Source: Myxococcales bacterium (lineage in GTDB: Bacteria; Myxococcota; UBA727; GCA-2721815). Taken from it: 49,526 nucleotides of DNA. The position numbers were made by a program, and so were the translations under genes. Shown piece after piece: positions 9,071-16,310 of this stretch. Numbering within the stretch: position 1 is the stretch's first letter; every line of letters starts with the position of its first letter. The notes below the pieces were generated by a model. The model had not been told where the DNA came from. It searched no databases and worked only from the letters and a program-made list of their open reading frames with translations. The DNA is taken from positions 1-49,526 of the forward strand of contig PBLQ01000035.1 of NCBI GenBank assembly GCA_002721815.1. Direction: 5' to 3'.

Positions 9071-9098
9071 AATCTAGCCCATTGAAAAGCTACAACAA
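9071..9098 (-). promoter_or_regulatory. Candidate sigma-70 promoter of the ferritin-like/moaC operon
   Basis: On the minus strand TTGTTG (9098-9093) is followed after 16 nt by TAGATT (9076-9071). This places a start site near 9064 and a 5' leader of about 20 nt before the ATG at 9043. The 340-bp gap from 9044 to 9383 otherwise holds only the rpsD promoter and leader; I see no RNA gene in it. Confidence 0.5.
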
Positions 9099-9243
9099 GC
9101 GGGCATGGGACCTATCTTCCATTGATTTTCTCCAACCCACAACATCACAGCAGGGGCCCAAAAGCACCTAACATACTGAATAAAATGGGATAAATCTGTT
9201 TTTAGGGGGGACGGTTGGGTGGCAGAAAAAGTCACCAAGGCGG

Positions 9244-9272
9244 TTGACCAGCGGGATTTGGCCTCGTAGGTA
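9244..9272 (+). promoter_or_regulatory. Candidate sigma-70 promoter of rpsD
   Basis: TTGACC (9244-9249) is separated by 17 nt from TAGGTA (9267-9272). The -35 element is near consensus; the -10 is weak but resembles other TAG-type -10 boxes in the window. A start near 9279 would give a 5' leader of about 105 nt to rpsD. Confidence 0.45.
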
Positions 9273-9282
9273 CCAGTCTTCC

Positions 9283-9321
9283 TTGGGGATTTTCCCCAAA
9301 CAACCAAGATCTTTTGGATCT
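9283..9321 (+). promoter_or_regulatory. Two small hairpins in the rpsD leader
   Basis: A 7-bp stem (TTGGGGA at 9283-9289 with TCCCCAA at 9293-9299, loop of three T) is followed by a 5-bp stem (AGATC at 9307-9311 with GATCT at 9317-9321). Neither is followed by a T-run, so they are not terminators. Ribosomal protein S4 is known in other bacteria to regulate its own operon by binding leader RNA; whether this leader does so is untested inference. Confidence 0.3.
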
Positions 9322-9383
9322 GTAACCGCTTCATCCATTGATACCATCGCATATTGCGAGGTGATGAAGACAAGGAGACAGTC

Positions 9384-10001
9384 ATGGCACGTTATAGAGG
9401 CCCACGTCTTAGAATTATTCGCCGCTTAGGAACCGCTCTGCCCGGTTTGATTCGCACCGATGCAGATTTGCGTCGTCCTTATCCACCCGGACAACACGGC
9501 CCCAACCGCCGTCGCAAAATGTCTGACTACGCTTTGCGCTTGGCCGAAAAGCAAAAGATTCGTTTTCACTATGGTTTGAGTGAGAAGCAGTTGCGTCGTT
9601 ACGCTGCCAAAGCTTTCCGCGCCAAAGGCAACAGTGGCACCAACTTGATGGTGGCCTTGGAGCGTCGTTTGGACAACGCCGTTTTTCGTGCCGGATTCGC
9701 ACCCAGCATTCGTGCTTCCCGCCAAATGGTAGGTCACGGCCACGTGACCGTTAACGGTAGCAAAGTGGACATCGCGTCTTACGAATTGCGTGTGGGCGAC
9801 GTTTTGGCTGTTCGCGAAAACAGCAAAATGAAAGCGCACATCATCGAAGCTCGTAAAGACCCCATGAACCTGCCACAACCCGAATGGCTCGAAAATGGCG
9901 AAAAAGAAGACGAAGTGAAACTCAACATGTTGCCCATGCGCGACACCGTTCCTTTTGAGTTGAACGAGCAGTTGGTGGTGGAATACTACTCCGGTCGATA
10001 A
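9384..10001 (+). CDS. rpsD: 30S ribosomal protein S4
   Basis: S4 binds the 5' domain of 16S rRNA early in 30S assembly. The 205 residues match the usual length: MARYRGPRLRIIRRLG at the N-terminus, LPGLI, the RRRKMSDYALRLAEKQKIRF stretch (about 41-60), the S4 RNA-binding domain around 92-155 (LERRLDNAVFRAGFAPS, ARQMVGHGHV-type GHVTVNG) and the family C-terminus VVEYYSGR. The ATG at 9384 has an excellent AAGGAGA site six nt upstream; the frame extends ten codons further but those lack family similarity. The gene is monocistronic here, with its own promoter and terminator, and not in the usual rpsM-rpsK-rpsD-rpoA cluster. The N-terminal block has no Cys-rich zinc knuckle. Confidence 0.97.
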   Translation: MARYRGPRLRIIRRLGTALPGLIRTDADLRRPYPPGQHGPNRRRKMSDYALRLAEKQKIRFHYGLSEKQLRRYAAKAFRAKGNSGTNLMVALERRLDNAVFRAGFAPSIRASRQMVGHGHVTVNGSKVDIASYELRVGDVLAVRENSKMKAHIIEARKDPMNLPQPEWLENGEKEDEVKLNMLPMRDTVPFELNEQLVVEYYSGR

Positions 10002-10023
10002 TCTCGATTCGGCAACTTGCAAC

Positions 10024-10060
10024 AAAACCGCTTTGGCGATCGCCATGGCGGTTTTTTTTT
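10024..10060 (+). terminator. Rho-independent terminator after rpsD
   Basis: AAAACCGC (10024-10031) pairs with GCGGTTTT (starting at 10048), enclosing a second self-complementary core (TGGCGATCGCCA). It is followed by a run of at least nine T. This is a textbook intrinsic terminator 22 nt after the rpsD stop. Confidence 0.88.
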
Positions 10061-10068
10061 GCTAAAAC
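10057..10068 (+). promoter_or_regulatory. Candidate extended -10 element for the tolQ-like gene
   Basis: TTTTGCTAAAAC begins in the T-run of the rpsD terminator and gives an extended -10 (TGC-TAAAAC) 31 nt before the tolQ ATG. No good -35 is present because that space is the terminator hairpin. It matches the TTTGSTA pattern seen upstream of elbB, the TPR gene and the last lipoprotein gene. Confidence 0.35.
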
Positions 10069-10099
10069 ACACCGCAGGTCCCGAGCTGAAGGAATTATT

Positions 10100-10846
10100 A
10101 TGGAAAAAGAAGCGGTCAAAGCCCAAATCGCCGACGCCACAACGCAGGTCATTCAAACCGCAGACCCCGTGTCACAAATGTCTTTTTGGGAGCTCGCCAC
10201 CCACTCCGGGCCCTTGGCTTTCGGGGTATTGGTGTTGTTGGTGGTGTTTTCCTTGGTGAGTTGGGCCATCATCTTTGTCAAATGGCTGAATATTCGTCAG
10301 GCGGTTAATGAATCACTGACCTTTTTGGATACCTTTTGGCAAAGCAAGCGCTTGGACGACATTTATCAAAAAGCGGAAACCATGGTCACTTGCCCCATCG
10401 CTCAGGTTTTTCGTCAGGGTTACCAAGAACTGCTCAAAGTAAAGCGCCGCGAAAAAAACCAGGAGGCGGGGGGCATGCAGTTGGGCGGCATTGAGAATAT
10501 TGAGCGGGCCTTGAGACGGGCCATGACCGCTGAGATGACCGAGCTGGAACGTTTAATTCCCTTCTTGGCCACCGTGGGCTCCACCTCGCCCTTTATTGGT
10601 TTGTTTGGAACAGTGGTGGGCATCATGAAAAGCTTTCAGGAGATTGGGGTGAAAGGCTCTGCCAACTTGGCCACTGTTGCCCCTGGGATTGCTGAGGCTC
10701 TGATCGCCACCGCTGCAGGCTTATTGGCCGCCATTCCGGCTGTCATTGCTTACAATACTTTCAGTCAGCGGATTCGTGTATTGGGCGCAGAAATGGATAA
10801 CTTTTCTTCGGATTTCATGAATATCGTTCGCCGGCACTTTTTCTAA
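10100..10846 (+). CDS. tolQ: MotA/TolQ/ExbB-type proton channel subunit (TolQ-like)
   Basis: TolQ/ExbB proteins form the inner-membrane pentamer that turns proton motive force into work for the Tol-Pal or TonB system. The 248-residue protein has a first membrane span near 37-58 (LAFGVLVLLVVFSLVSWAII), a cytoplasmic helical domain, and the family's diagnostic two-span block: IPFLATVGSTSPFIGLFGTVVGIM near 154-177, then APGIAEALIATAAGLLAAIPAVIAYN near 194-219. AAGGA precedes the ATG. No tolR/exbD partner follows, although one normally does; the next 216 bp hold only a short minus-strand open frame. TolQ versus ExbB cannot be settled from sequence alone. Confidence 0.85.
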   Translation: MEKEAVKAQIADATTQVIQTADPVSQMSFWELATHSGPLAFGVLVLLVVFSLVSWAIIFVKWLNIRQAVNESLTFLDTFWQSKRLDDIYQKAETMVTCPIAQVFRQGYQELLKVKRREKNQEAGGMQLGGIENIERALRRAMTAEMTELERLIPFLATVGSTSPFIGLFGTVVGIMKSFQEIGVKGSANLATVAPGIAEALIATAAGLLAAIPAVIAYNTFSQRIRVLGAEMDNFSSDFMNIVRRHFF

Positions 10847-10874
10847 GCACGGCTTTTGACTGATCAGCGATCGT

Positions 10875-11003
10875 TTAGCTCAGAATGGCTTGCATGTACG
10901 CCACCGCCCACAGTTGAGGGCTGGTGATGAGCAAAAAGGCCATCAGTGGCTCATCGTTGGCCAAATTGACAAACTCTTGAAACAGTTTTTTACCCCAAAT
11001 CAC
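10875..11003 (-). CDS. Possible small ORF or gene remnant (42 residues)
   Basis: A GTG-initiated frame encodes 42 residues with protein-like composition (KKLFQEFVNLANDEPLMAFL, then SPQLWAVAYMQAILS), preceded by GGGGA. A stop codon closes the frame about eight codons upstream of the GTG. It may be a genuine microprotein or the C-terminal remnant of a lost gene. It fills most of the gap between the tolQ-like gene and the next convergent gene. Evidence is composition only. Confidence 0.25.
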   Translation of the reverse strand: MIWGKKLFQEFVNLANDEPLMAFLLITSPQLWAVAYMQAILS

Positions 11004-11018
11004 GGCTTCCCCCGGCCA

Positions 11019-11030
11019 CCTACATGTAGG
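11019..11030. promoter_or_regulatory. Perfect 12-bp palindrome, candidate operator
   Basis: CCTACATGTAGG is a perfect inverted repeat in the non-coding stretch between the tolQ-like gene and the 2H phosphoesterase gene. It could be a binding site for a dimeric regulator, but it lies at the 3' ends of both neighbours. The only possible target is the small minus-strand ORF at 10875-11003, which starts 16 nt away. A chance palindrome is possible. Confidence 0.2.
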
Positions 11031-11062
11031 TTAAAGTAAGATAGACGCTAACTGCCTGATCT

Positions 11063-11635
11063 TTAGTGGGATGTCAAGAGGTCAAATGACTCGCCAATGG
11101 CGAAGGGGCCATTTTCTCGCCGCATGGCCCAAGAAATGGTGTCCACCCGAAAGGTGATGGGGTGCCAATGGGATGCGAACGCATCAAAATCGAAGGCATC
11201 ACTTTGGCCAGAGGAAACCGCGCCCAAGATCATGTGGGGTTTGTATCCTTTTGCATAGTGAGACACATCGGCACAGTCGGGAAACATGTCTGCCAAGGCT
11301 TCTTGCACCCGCATGAAGGGTCGCTCATCTTCAGGGGCGGCATAGATCAAATGGCGGCCACTGCGTTGGGCGAAACGGCCCAAACGGGACAGTTTTACCG
11401 TGAATGACGGGGTATCCAGACACAAACGACGCAACATGTGTGCGGTGTTGGGCTGGGTGGCACAATCGTAGGGATGAAAGGGGTAAGCCAGATTGATGTG
11501 CGGCATCCAACGCTCTTCTTTGGTGCTGAGGCCGGATTTGAATTCTTCGATCTGGGGGCTGTGGGGTACCCGTATGACCAAAGCAGAACGGTGCGTTTTA
11601 CGAAGCAAGTGTTGTGTTTGTACCGGTGCGGACAT
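11063..11635 (-). CDS. 2H phosphoesterase / 2'-5' RNA ligase-like protein with altered HxT motifs
   Basis: The 190-residue protein has the layout of the LigT/2'-5' RNA ligase-like 2H superfamily: two histidine motifs about 88 residues apart, PHINLAYPF (H46) and KPHMILGA (H134). In active 2H enzymes each His is followed at +2 by Thr or Ser; here the +2 residues are Asn48 and Ile136. Activity towards cyclic phosphodiesters may therefore be altered or lost. I start at the ATG at 11635, which has AAGGGG eight nt upstream. The frame runs further upstream but would cover the start of the divergent acyl-CoA synthetase gene. Substrate is unknown. Confidence 0.7.
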   Translation of the reverse strand: MSAPVQTQHLLRKTHRSALVIRVPHSPQIEEFKSGLSTKEERWMPHINLAYPFHPYDCATQPNTAHMLRRLCLDTPSFTVKLSRLGRFAQRSGRHLIYAAPEDERPFMRVQEALADMFPDCADVSHYAKGYKPHMILGAVSSGQSDAFDFDAFASHWHPITFRVDTISWAMRRENGPFAIGESFDLLTSH

Positions 11636-11694
11636 AAGACCCCTTAAGCCGGGCCAACTTACGGCAAAACGAAACTTGAAGGCAAGCACAGCAC

Positions 11695-13197
11695 ATGAAT
11701 AACATTCACAAATGGCGTCAGCGCTTTTTTGACGCCTTACAAAATGCCAGTTCCCTAATAGCGGTGGAATCGCCAAGCGTTCAGATGTCATACGACCGAT
11801 TGTGGACCTGTGCTCAGGCTTATGCCCATGAATTGAAAAGTAAGGGGTTTGCCCCGGGTGATCGCGTTGCAGTGGCGATGCCCAGCGAGCCCTCTTTGTT
11901 GGTGATGCTTTTGGGCCATTATTTAGCCGGTGTGATTCATGTGCCGATCAACACGCGGTACGGCCGCAACGAAATCGCGCATGTGCTTCACGATTGTGAG
12001 CCCAAAGCCATTTGGTTGAACCCAAGCTTGGGGTGCGCAGCACATGTCGATGACATTGCGGAAGAAGCTGATATCCCCGTATGGCAAGATCCGTCTGAGT
12101 TACTCCAAGATAAACCCGTGCATGCGGCTGACCGTTCTCGTGTCACAGATGAAGACATTGCTTTGTTGATTTACACGTCCGGCACCACCGGAAAGAGCAA
12201 AGGGTGTGCCTTGAGCTACCGAGCGGTGTTGTCTAATATTTGGCATTTGTCATCGGCATGGCAATTTTCAAAAACGGATCGTTTGGTGTTGTCCCTGCCA
12301 CTGTTTCATGTGCACGGCTTGTGTTTGGCTTTGCACAGTGCGCTTTGGCACGGTGGCACTGTTCTGTTAGAGAAAAAGTTTTCCACCGAAACCATCGTGA
12401 ACCACTTTGCAAACAACCAGGCCACCGCATTTATGGGTGTTCCCACCATGTACCACCGTTTGTTGGAAGCCTTAGAGAAACAACCGAATGATGCCGCAGC
12501 TTTGTCGAAAGGTCGGTTGTTCACATCGGGCTCAGCGGCTTTATCAACACAACATTTTACTGCATTTCACAAGGCCACTGGGCATCACATCTTAGAGCGT
12601 TATGGCATGTCCGAAACGCTGTTGACCTTAAGCAACCCCTACGATGCGGAGCGACGTGCGGGCACGGTAGGGTTTCCCGTACAAGGCGTACAGGCTGAAA
12701 TCCGAGATGAAAAGGGTGGAGCGGTTGCTCCAGGAGAGAGCGGCACCTTGTGGGTGAAGGGCGACTCCTTGATGAGTGGGTATTGGAAGCAACCAGAGTT
12801 GACGGCCAAAGAATTCGATCAGGGTTTTTTTAAGACGGGGGATTGCGTGATGCGTGATGCAGAGGGCTATTTCCGCATCGTGGGTCGGGAGAGCAGCGAT
12901 ATTCTTAAAGTGGGTGGTTTTAAAATTGGGGCGCGCGAAATCGAAGAAGCCATCGAAAGTTATGAAGGCATCAACGAGGCGGCCGTGATTGGCGTAACAG
13001 ACCCAGAATGGGGGCAACGTATCCAAGCTTTTGTGGTGTTGAAGGATGCACAGTCCTTAGATAAAGATGCTTTGCAAGTCTTTCTTAAGGAGCGCATTGC
13101 GGGGTATAAAATTCCGAGCGGGGTTGAGGTTCTTTCCGAATTGCCGCGCAATGCTTTAGGGAAGCTGCAAAAGCACAAACTCAAGGTGAGTGAATGA
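11695..13197 (+). CDS. AMP-forming acyl-CoA synthetase (malonyl-CoA synthetase-like)
   Basis: The 500-residue protein is a complete class I adenylate-forming enzyme. It has the P-loop-like YTSGTTGKSKG (160-170), LPLFHVHGLCLALH (a segment shared with malonyl-CoA synthetases such as MatB/ACSF3), ERYGMSE, the hinge segment GRESSDILKVGGFKIG, and the C-terminal catalytic lysine in NALGKLQK (K490). It activates a carboxylic acid as an acyl-AMP and transfers it to CoA; malonate or a related acid is the best guess, not shown. Its stop overlaps the MMPL transporter start by 4 nt (ATGA). This indicates translational coupling and suggests a shared lipid-related function. Confidence 0.9.
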   Translation: MNNIHKWRQRFFDALQNASSLIAVESPSVQMSYDRLWTCAQAYAHELKSKGFAPGDRVAVAMPSEPSLLVMLLGHYLAGVIHVPINTRYGRNEIAHVLHDCEPKAIWLNPSLGCAAHVDDIAEEADIPVWQDPSELLQDKPVHAADRSRVTDEDIALLIYTSGTTGKSKGCALSYRAVLSNIWHLSSAWQFSKTDRLVLSLPLFHVHGLCLALHSALWHGGTVLLEKKFSTETIVNHFANNQATAFMGVPTMYHRLLEALEKQPNDAAALSKGRLFTSGSAALSTQHFTAFHKATGHHILERYGMSETLLTLSNPYDAERRAGTVGFPVQGVQAEIRDEKGGAVAPGESGTLWVKGDSLMSGYWKQPELTAKEFDQGFFKTGDCVMRDAEGYFRIVGRESSDILKVGGFKIGAREIEEAIESYEGINEAAVIGVTDPEWGQRIQAFVVLKDAQSLDKDALQVFLKERIAGYKIPSGVEVLSELPRNALGKLQKHKLKVSE

Positions 13198-15506
13198 TTC
13201 AAAGGTTTTTAGCTTGGGTGGCACAGGTCTCGGTGAGGTATCCCCGGCGTGTGATCGCGATGGTGGTCGTGCCCCAATTGCTGATGGGCCTTTTTGTGTT
13301 CAACACGCCCTGGGATCTCAGTTTTGGTAGTTTAATGAACCGCCACAATAAAGGTGTGGCCCGCTACATGGATGCCATTGCAGACATCAAATTAGGGGGC
13401 CGGCTGTTTTTGCTACTTGAAGGTGACGAAAGGGCCTTAGAAAAGTCAATTTCGGAGATAAACACCGCCATTCAATCTTTGCCGGCGGTCAAAAATGTCT
13501 CCACGCCGCCATCCGTGGATTGGTTAAAGCAAAATGCGCCTTATTTCGTAGAGCGTCCTATTTTTGATGCGTGGTTGGGCAGTGCCGTCGAGTCCGAAAA
13601 TCCCAAGCATGCCCAAACTCTTGAAAAAGCGCAGCAGAAACTCAGTGCCATGGCCAATCAACGTTCCATGAGTGGCTATCGAATGCTTCAAGTCACAACG
13701 GTTTCCGATCCCTTGGACGTGGTGGCCGGCGGCGCAGATTATTACGAACTCGAAGCGTCCACCCAAAGTATTCTCAAGGAATATGGCATCAAAGGTTCTT
13801 ACACCGGTATTGGTGCGGTAGCGGCTCAAGATCAAAGCAAGACTTTTGGGGCAGTAGAGAAGCTCACCCCGTTTTCATTTATGGTTGTGCTTTTTTTGTT
13901 TTGGTTGGTGGAGCCCAAACCCTTACGTTTGGTTTTGGTCAGCGTGCCCATGCTCTTGGCATGGTGGGCCACCATGGGGACGGTGGGTCTGGTATTGGGC
14001 CAGCTCACCATCATGGAAAGCTTTTTTGGCATCATGATTTTTGGACTCGGTATTGATTTTTCACTCCACCTCATGGTTCGTTTTCGTGAAGAACGGGTCA
14101 AAGGTAAAAAATATGAGGAATGTGTGACCCATACCATCAAGGGAACCGGGCATGGTGTCTTGGCAGGAGGCCTCACCACGGCCGGGGCCTTTCTCCTTGC
14201 GGGCACCGCCCAGGATATTTCCATGAGCCATTTGGGTGTATCGGGTGGGTTTGGATTGCTTTATTGCCTTTTTGGAACCCTATTATTACTGCCCGCTTTT
14301 TGGACCCTTTTTGAAGAACGCAATGCTTCTGAAAAAGTGTTGCGCAAAGAATTGACGATACCTTTGTTGCCCGCGTTGGCCCGTTTGTCCGTACGCTATC
14401 CCGTTTGGGTTTTAGCGATCACCCTGCTGACAAGTTACGGGGCTTACCGCGGTTTTGAGCACCAAACTTTTCAAACCAATTTACAAAAAGTCTTTAACCG
14501 TGATGTGCCTGCTTTGGAGGTTGCCGATAAAATTCAGGCAATTTTCGGTATCAACGGCAGCTCCTGGATGGTCTTAGCGGACGATTTTGAAGAGGCAGGG
14601 GTACTGGCCGAAAAGATGAAGCAAATCCCATTTATCGATCGCGTGGACAGTATCAGTGAATTTGTTCGTGCCGACGCGAAAGACCGACAGCAGCAGATTC
14701 AGAAGCACGAAAAAGATATCGAAAACCAAATCACAATTTTAGAAACCATGCGGCATTTAAGCACCGAAGAAGAGGAGAAAGAACTCAATCAAGGGATTGA
14801 GGCCATGCAGATTCTCAAAGGTGCGGCCACCATAGGCCCGCCCGACCTCAAATCATTGCCGCCTTCAATCCTGTCATTGCTGCAGGTGGAAGATGGTCGT
14901 TATTTGATTCAAGGCTACTCAAAAGCACCCGCTTTAGATGGTGACCTCGCCAAAAAAGAGCGCATCGCGGTGGAACAGGTGTTGCCCGAAGCTTTTTCTT
15001 TCAATTTGTTGTTAGAGGACATGATGGCAAGAACCCGACCATGGTTGCTCCCTGTCTTTTTGAGTATTGTCCTTTTTGTCGCTGCTCTGCTGTGGTGGGA
15101 TTTAAGACGTGTGCGATGGGTTGTGTTGGCTTTGCTTCCCGTGTTGGTGGGGCTCTTGTGGACCTTTGGGGCGCTGTGTTGGTTGCGCGTACCTTTGAAC
15201 ATGTTGATGATCGGAGTGTTGCCTTTGGTGATTGGCTTGGGAGTGGACGACGGTATTCATGTGGTTCGACGCATGCAGGAAGACGATCGTCCCGCACCCG
15301 ATGAAGCAGCCATCTCTGTGGGACGGGCCATTACCATGACCACCATCACCACCTGTTCGAGTTTTGCGGTGACCCTTTTCGCGAACCACACCGGGCTTGA
15401 AAGTATGGGCAAAATTATGCTCTTTGGCTTACCGATTTGCTTGCTCACTTCGGTGATGATCATTCCCGCCTTGGCAACGGTGTGGCGCGAAAAACCTTCA
15501 ACTTAA
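13194..15506 (+). CDS. MMPL/RND-family membrane transporter (HpnN-like)
   Basis: The 770-residue protein has the duplicated RND/MMPL layout. A first span near 20-40 precedes a periplasmic domain, then five hydrophobic spans from about 220 to 370 that include GLGIDFSLHLMVRF. A second span near 400 precedes another periplasmic domain, and five final spans follow from about 610, with GLGVDDGIHVVRRM. The paired G-x-D motifs are the expected proton-relay region. A coiled-coil-like charged stretch (about 495-530) lies in the second periplasmic loop. Relatives export hydrophobic lipids such as hopanoids or mycolates. The 4-nt overlap with the acyl-CoA synthetase supports lipid or acyl transport; the cargo is unknown. 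Its stop shares a TTAA with the convergent gene. Confidence 0.9.
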   Translation: MIQRFLAWVAQVSVRYPRRVIAMVVVPQLLMGLFVFNTPWDLSFGSLMNRHNKGVARYMDAIADIKLGGRLFLLLEGDERALEKSISEINTAIQSLPAVKNVSTPPSVDWLKQNAPYFVERPIFDAWLGSAVESENPKHAQTLEKAQQKLSAMANQRSMSGYRMLQVTTVSDPLDVVAGGADYYELEASTQSILKEYGIKGSYTGIGAVAAQDQSKTFGAVEKLTPFSFMVVLFLFWLVEPKPLRLVLVSVPMLLAWWATMGTVGLVLGQLTIMESFFGIMIFGLGIDFSLHLMVRFREERVKGKKYEECVTHTIKGTGHGVLAGGLTTAGAFLLAGTAQDISMSHLGVSGGFGLLYCLFGTLLLLPAFWTLFEERNASEKVLRKELTIPLLPALARLSVRYPVWVLAITLLTSYGAYRGFEHQTFQTNLQKVFNRDVPALEVADKIQAIFGINGSSWMVLADDFEEAGVLAEKMKQIPFIDRVDSISEFVRADAKDRQQQIQKHEKDIENQITILETMRHLSTEEEEKELNQGIEAMQILKGAATIGPPDLKSLPPSILSLLQVEDGRYLIQGYSKAPALDGDLAKKERIAVEQVLPEAFSFNLLLEDMMARTRPWLLPVFLSIVLFVAALLWWDLRRVRWVVLALLPVLVGLLWTFGALCWLRVPLNMLMIGVLPLVIGLGVDDGIHVVRRMQEDDRPAPDEAAISVGRAITMTTITTCSSFAVTLFANHTGLESMGKIMLFGLPICLLTSVMIIPALATVWREKPST

Positions 15507-16309
15507 AGTGGCGACGTTTTTGAGAAGGCGTTTTGCCGGTTCATTTTCAAAACCGTATCGCAACTGTCGTTGTTGTTGATGCGAATGGCTTCAAACCACG
15601 AGCGCTTAGGGTCGGGGTGTTGCATTGGGGTCCTGGGACCTTCTCCAATGAGGTAGGTGGTGCTTTCGAGAATGACGCTCTCACGCAAAACGTTCACCCG
15701 GCCCGCTTGTCGGTCAGGTGAGAAAGCTTTGCCATTAAAATGGGTCACGCGTCGTTGAACGGCGTGTAATTCTCCATCGATCATGCCCTCGGCCTTGATG
15801 GTGATACCGGGGTGACCGTCTTTGTCTACATCGTATACGATATCGCGAAAAGCCGGACTTTGTGCCTCTTCTAAACTTTGTGGGAGTTTGGCGGTGAGTG
15901 GTTTAGGCAGGTTTTTCAGGCCCCACAAAAAGAGTTCGTTTTTAATGGTGAGGGTTTCATGTTTTTCGTCAACCATGAGCTTGCTGTAGCTGGGTGGAAT
16001 CGAGCGATAACCCCTTTGGCTGACTTTAGTGCTGATGCCAAACATCGAGCCACTGGTTCCGCTGCAAATGCGTGCCTTGCGGGAATAGTACCCTTTTTCG
16101 TTATTCCATTTTCGGGTGAGCAAAAACAAGATGTGCCCTTTGGGCGTTTTTTCGCCCACCAGCGGCAAGTCTATTTTCCCCGTGGTGACGATCTTCAGTG
16201 CGAAGGTCCCTTCTAAGGGGGCAAAAGGTTTTTCAGCCGTGGATGGGCTTTCTTGGCTGTGGGCATTGAGGACAAAGAGCGAAAACAGGATGGGAAGGAG
16301 CAGTTTCAT
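15503..16309 (-). CDS. Exported protein, divergent third member of a tandem family
   Basis: The 268-residue product begins with a signal peptide (MKLLLPILFSLFVLNAHS) but has no lipobox cysteine, so it is probably cleaved by signal peptidase I. It is homologous to the two lipoproteins encoded upstream. It shares the block DVDKDGHPGITI (a calcium-loop-like DxDxDG), the LTAKLPQ segment and the C-terminal motif WFEAIRINNNDSCD. It is the most divergent copy and lacks the otherwise shared Cys-Pro anchor. Only one nt separates it from the upstream copy's stop, and it ends in a TTAA shared with the MMPL gene stop. Function is unknown. Confidence 0.85.
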   Translation of the reverse strand: MKLLLPILFSLFVLNAHSQESPSTAEKPFAPLEGTFALKIVTTGKIDLPLVGEKTPKGHILFLLTRKWNNEKGYYSRKARICSGTSGSMFGISTKVSQRGYRSIPPSYSKLMVDEKHETLTIKNELFLWGLKNLPKPLTAKLPQSLEEAQSPAFRDIVYDVDKDGHPGITIKAEGMIDGELHAVQRRVTHFNGKAFSPDRQAGRVNVLRESVILESTTYLIGEGPRTPMQHPDPKRSWFEAIRINNNDSCDTVLKMNRQNAFSKTSPL

Positions 16310-16310
16310 T

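Noticed and set aside
10034-10045. GGCGATCGCC as a cyanobacterial HIP1-type repeat
   Set aside because: It appears once, in the core of the rpsD terminator hairpin, and nothing else suggests cyanobacteria.
11636-11791. 52-codon N-terminal extension of the 2H phosphoesterase-like gene
   Set aside because: It overlaps the start of the divergent acyl-CoA synthetase gene and lacks a ribosome-binding site, whereas the ATG at 11635 has AAGGGG in place.
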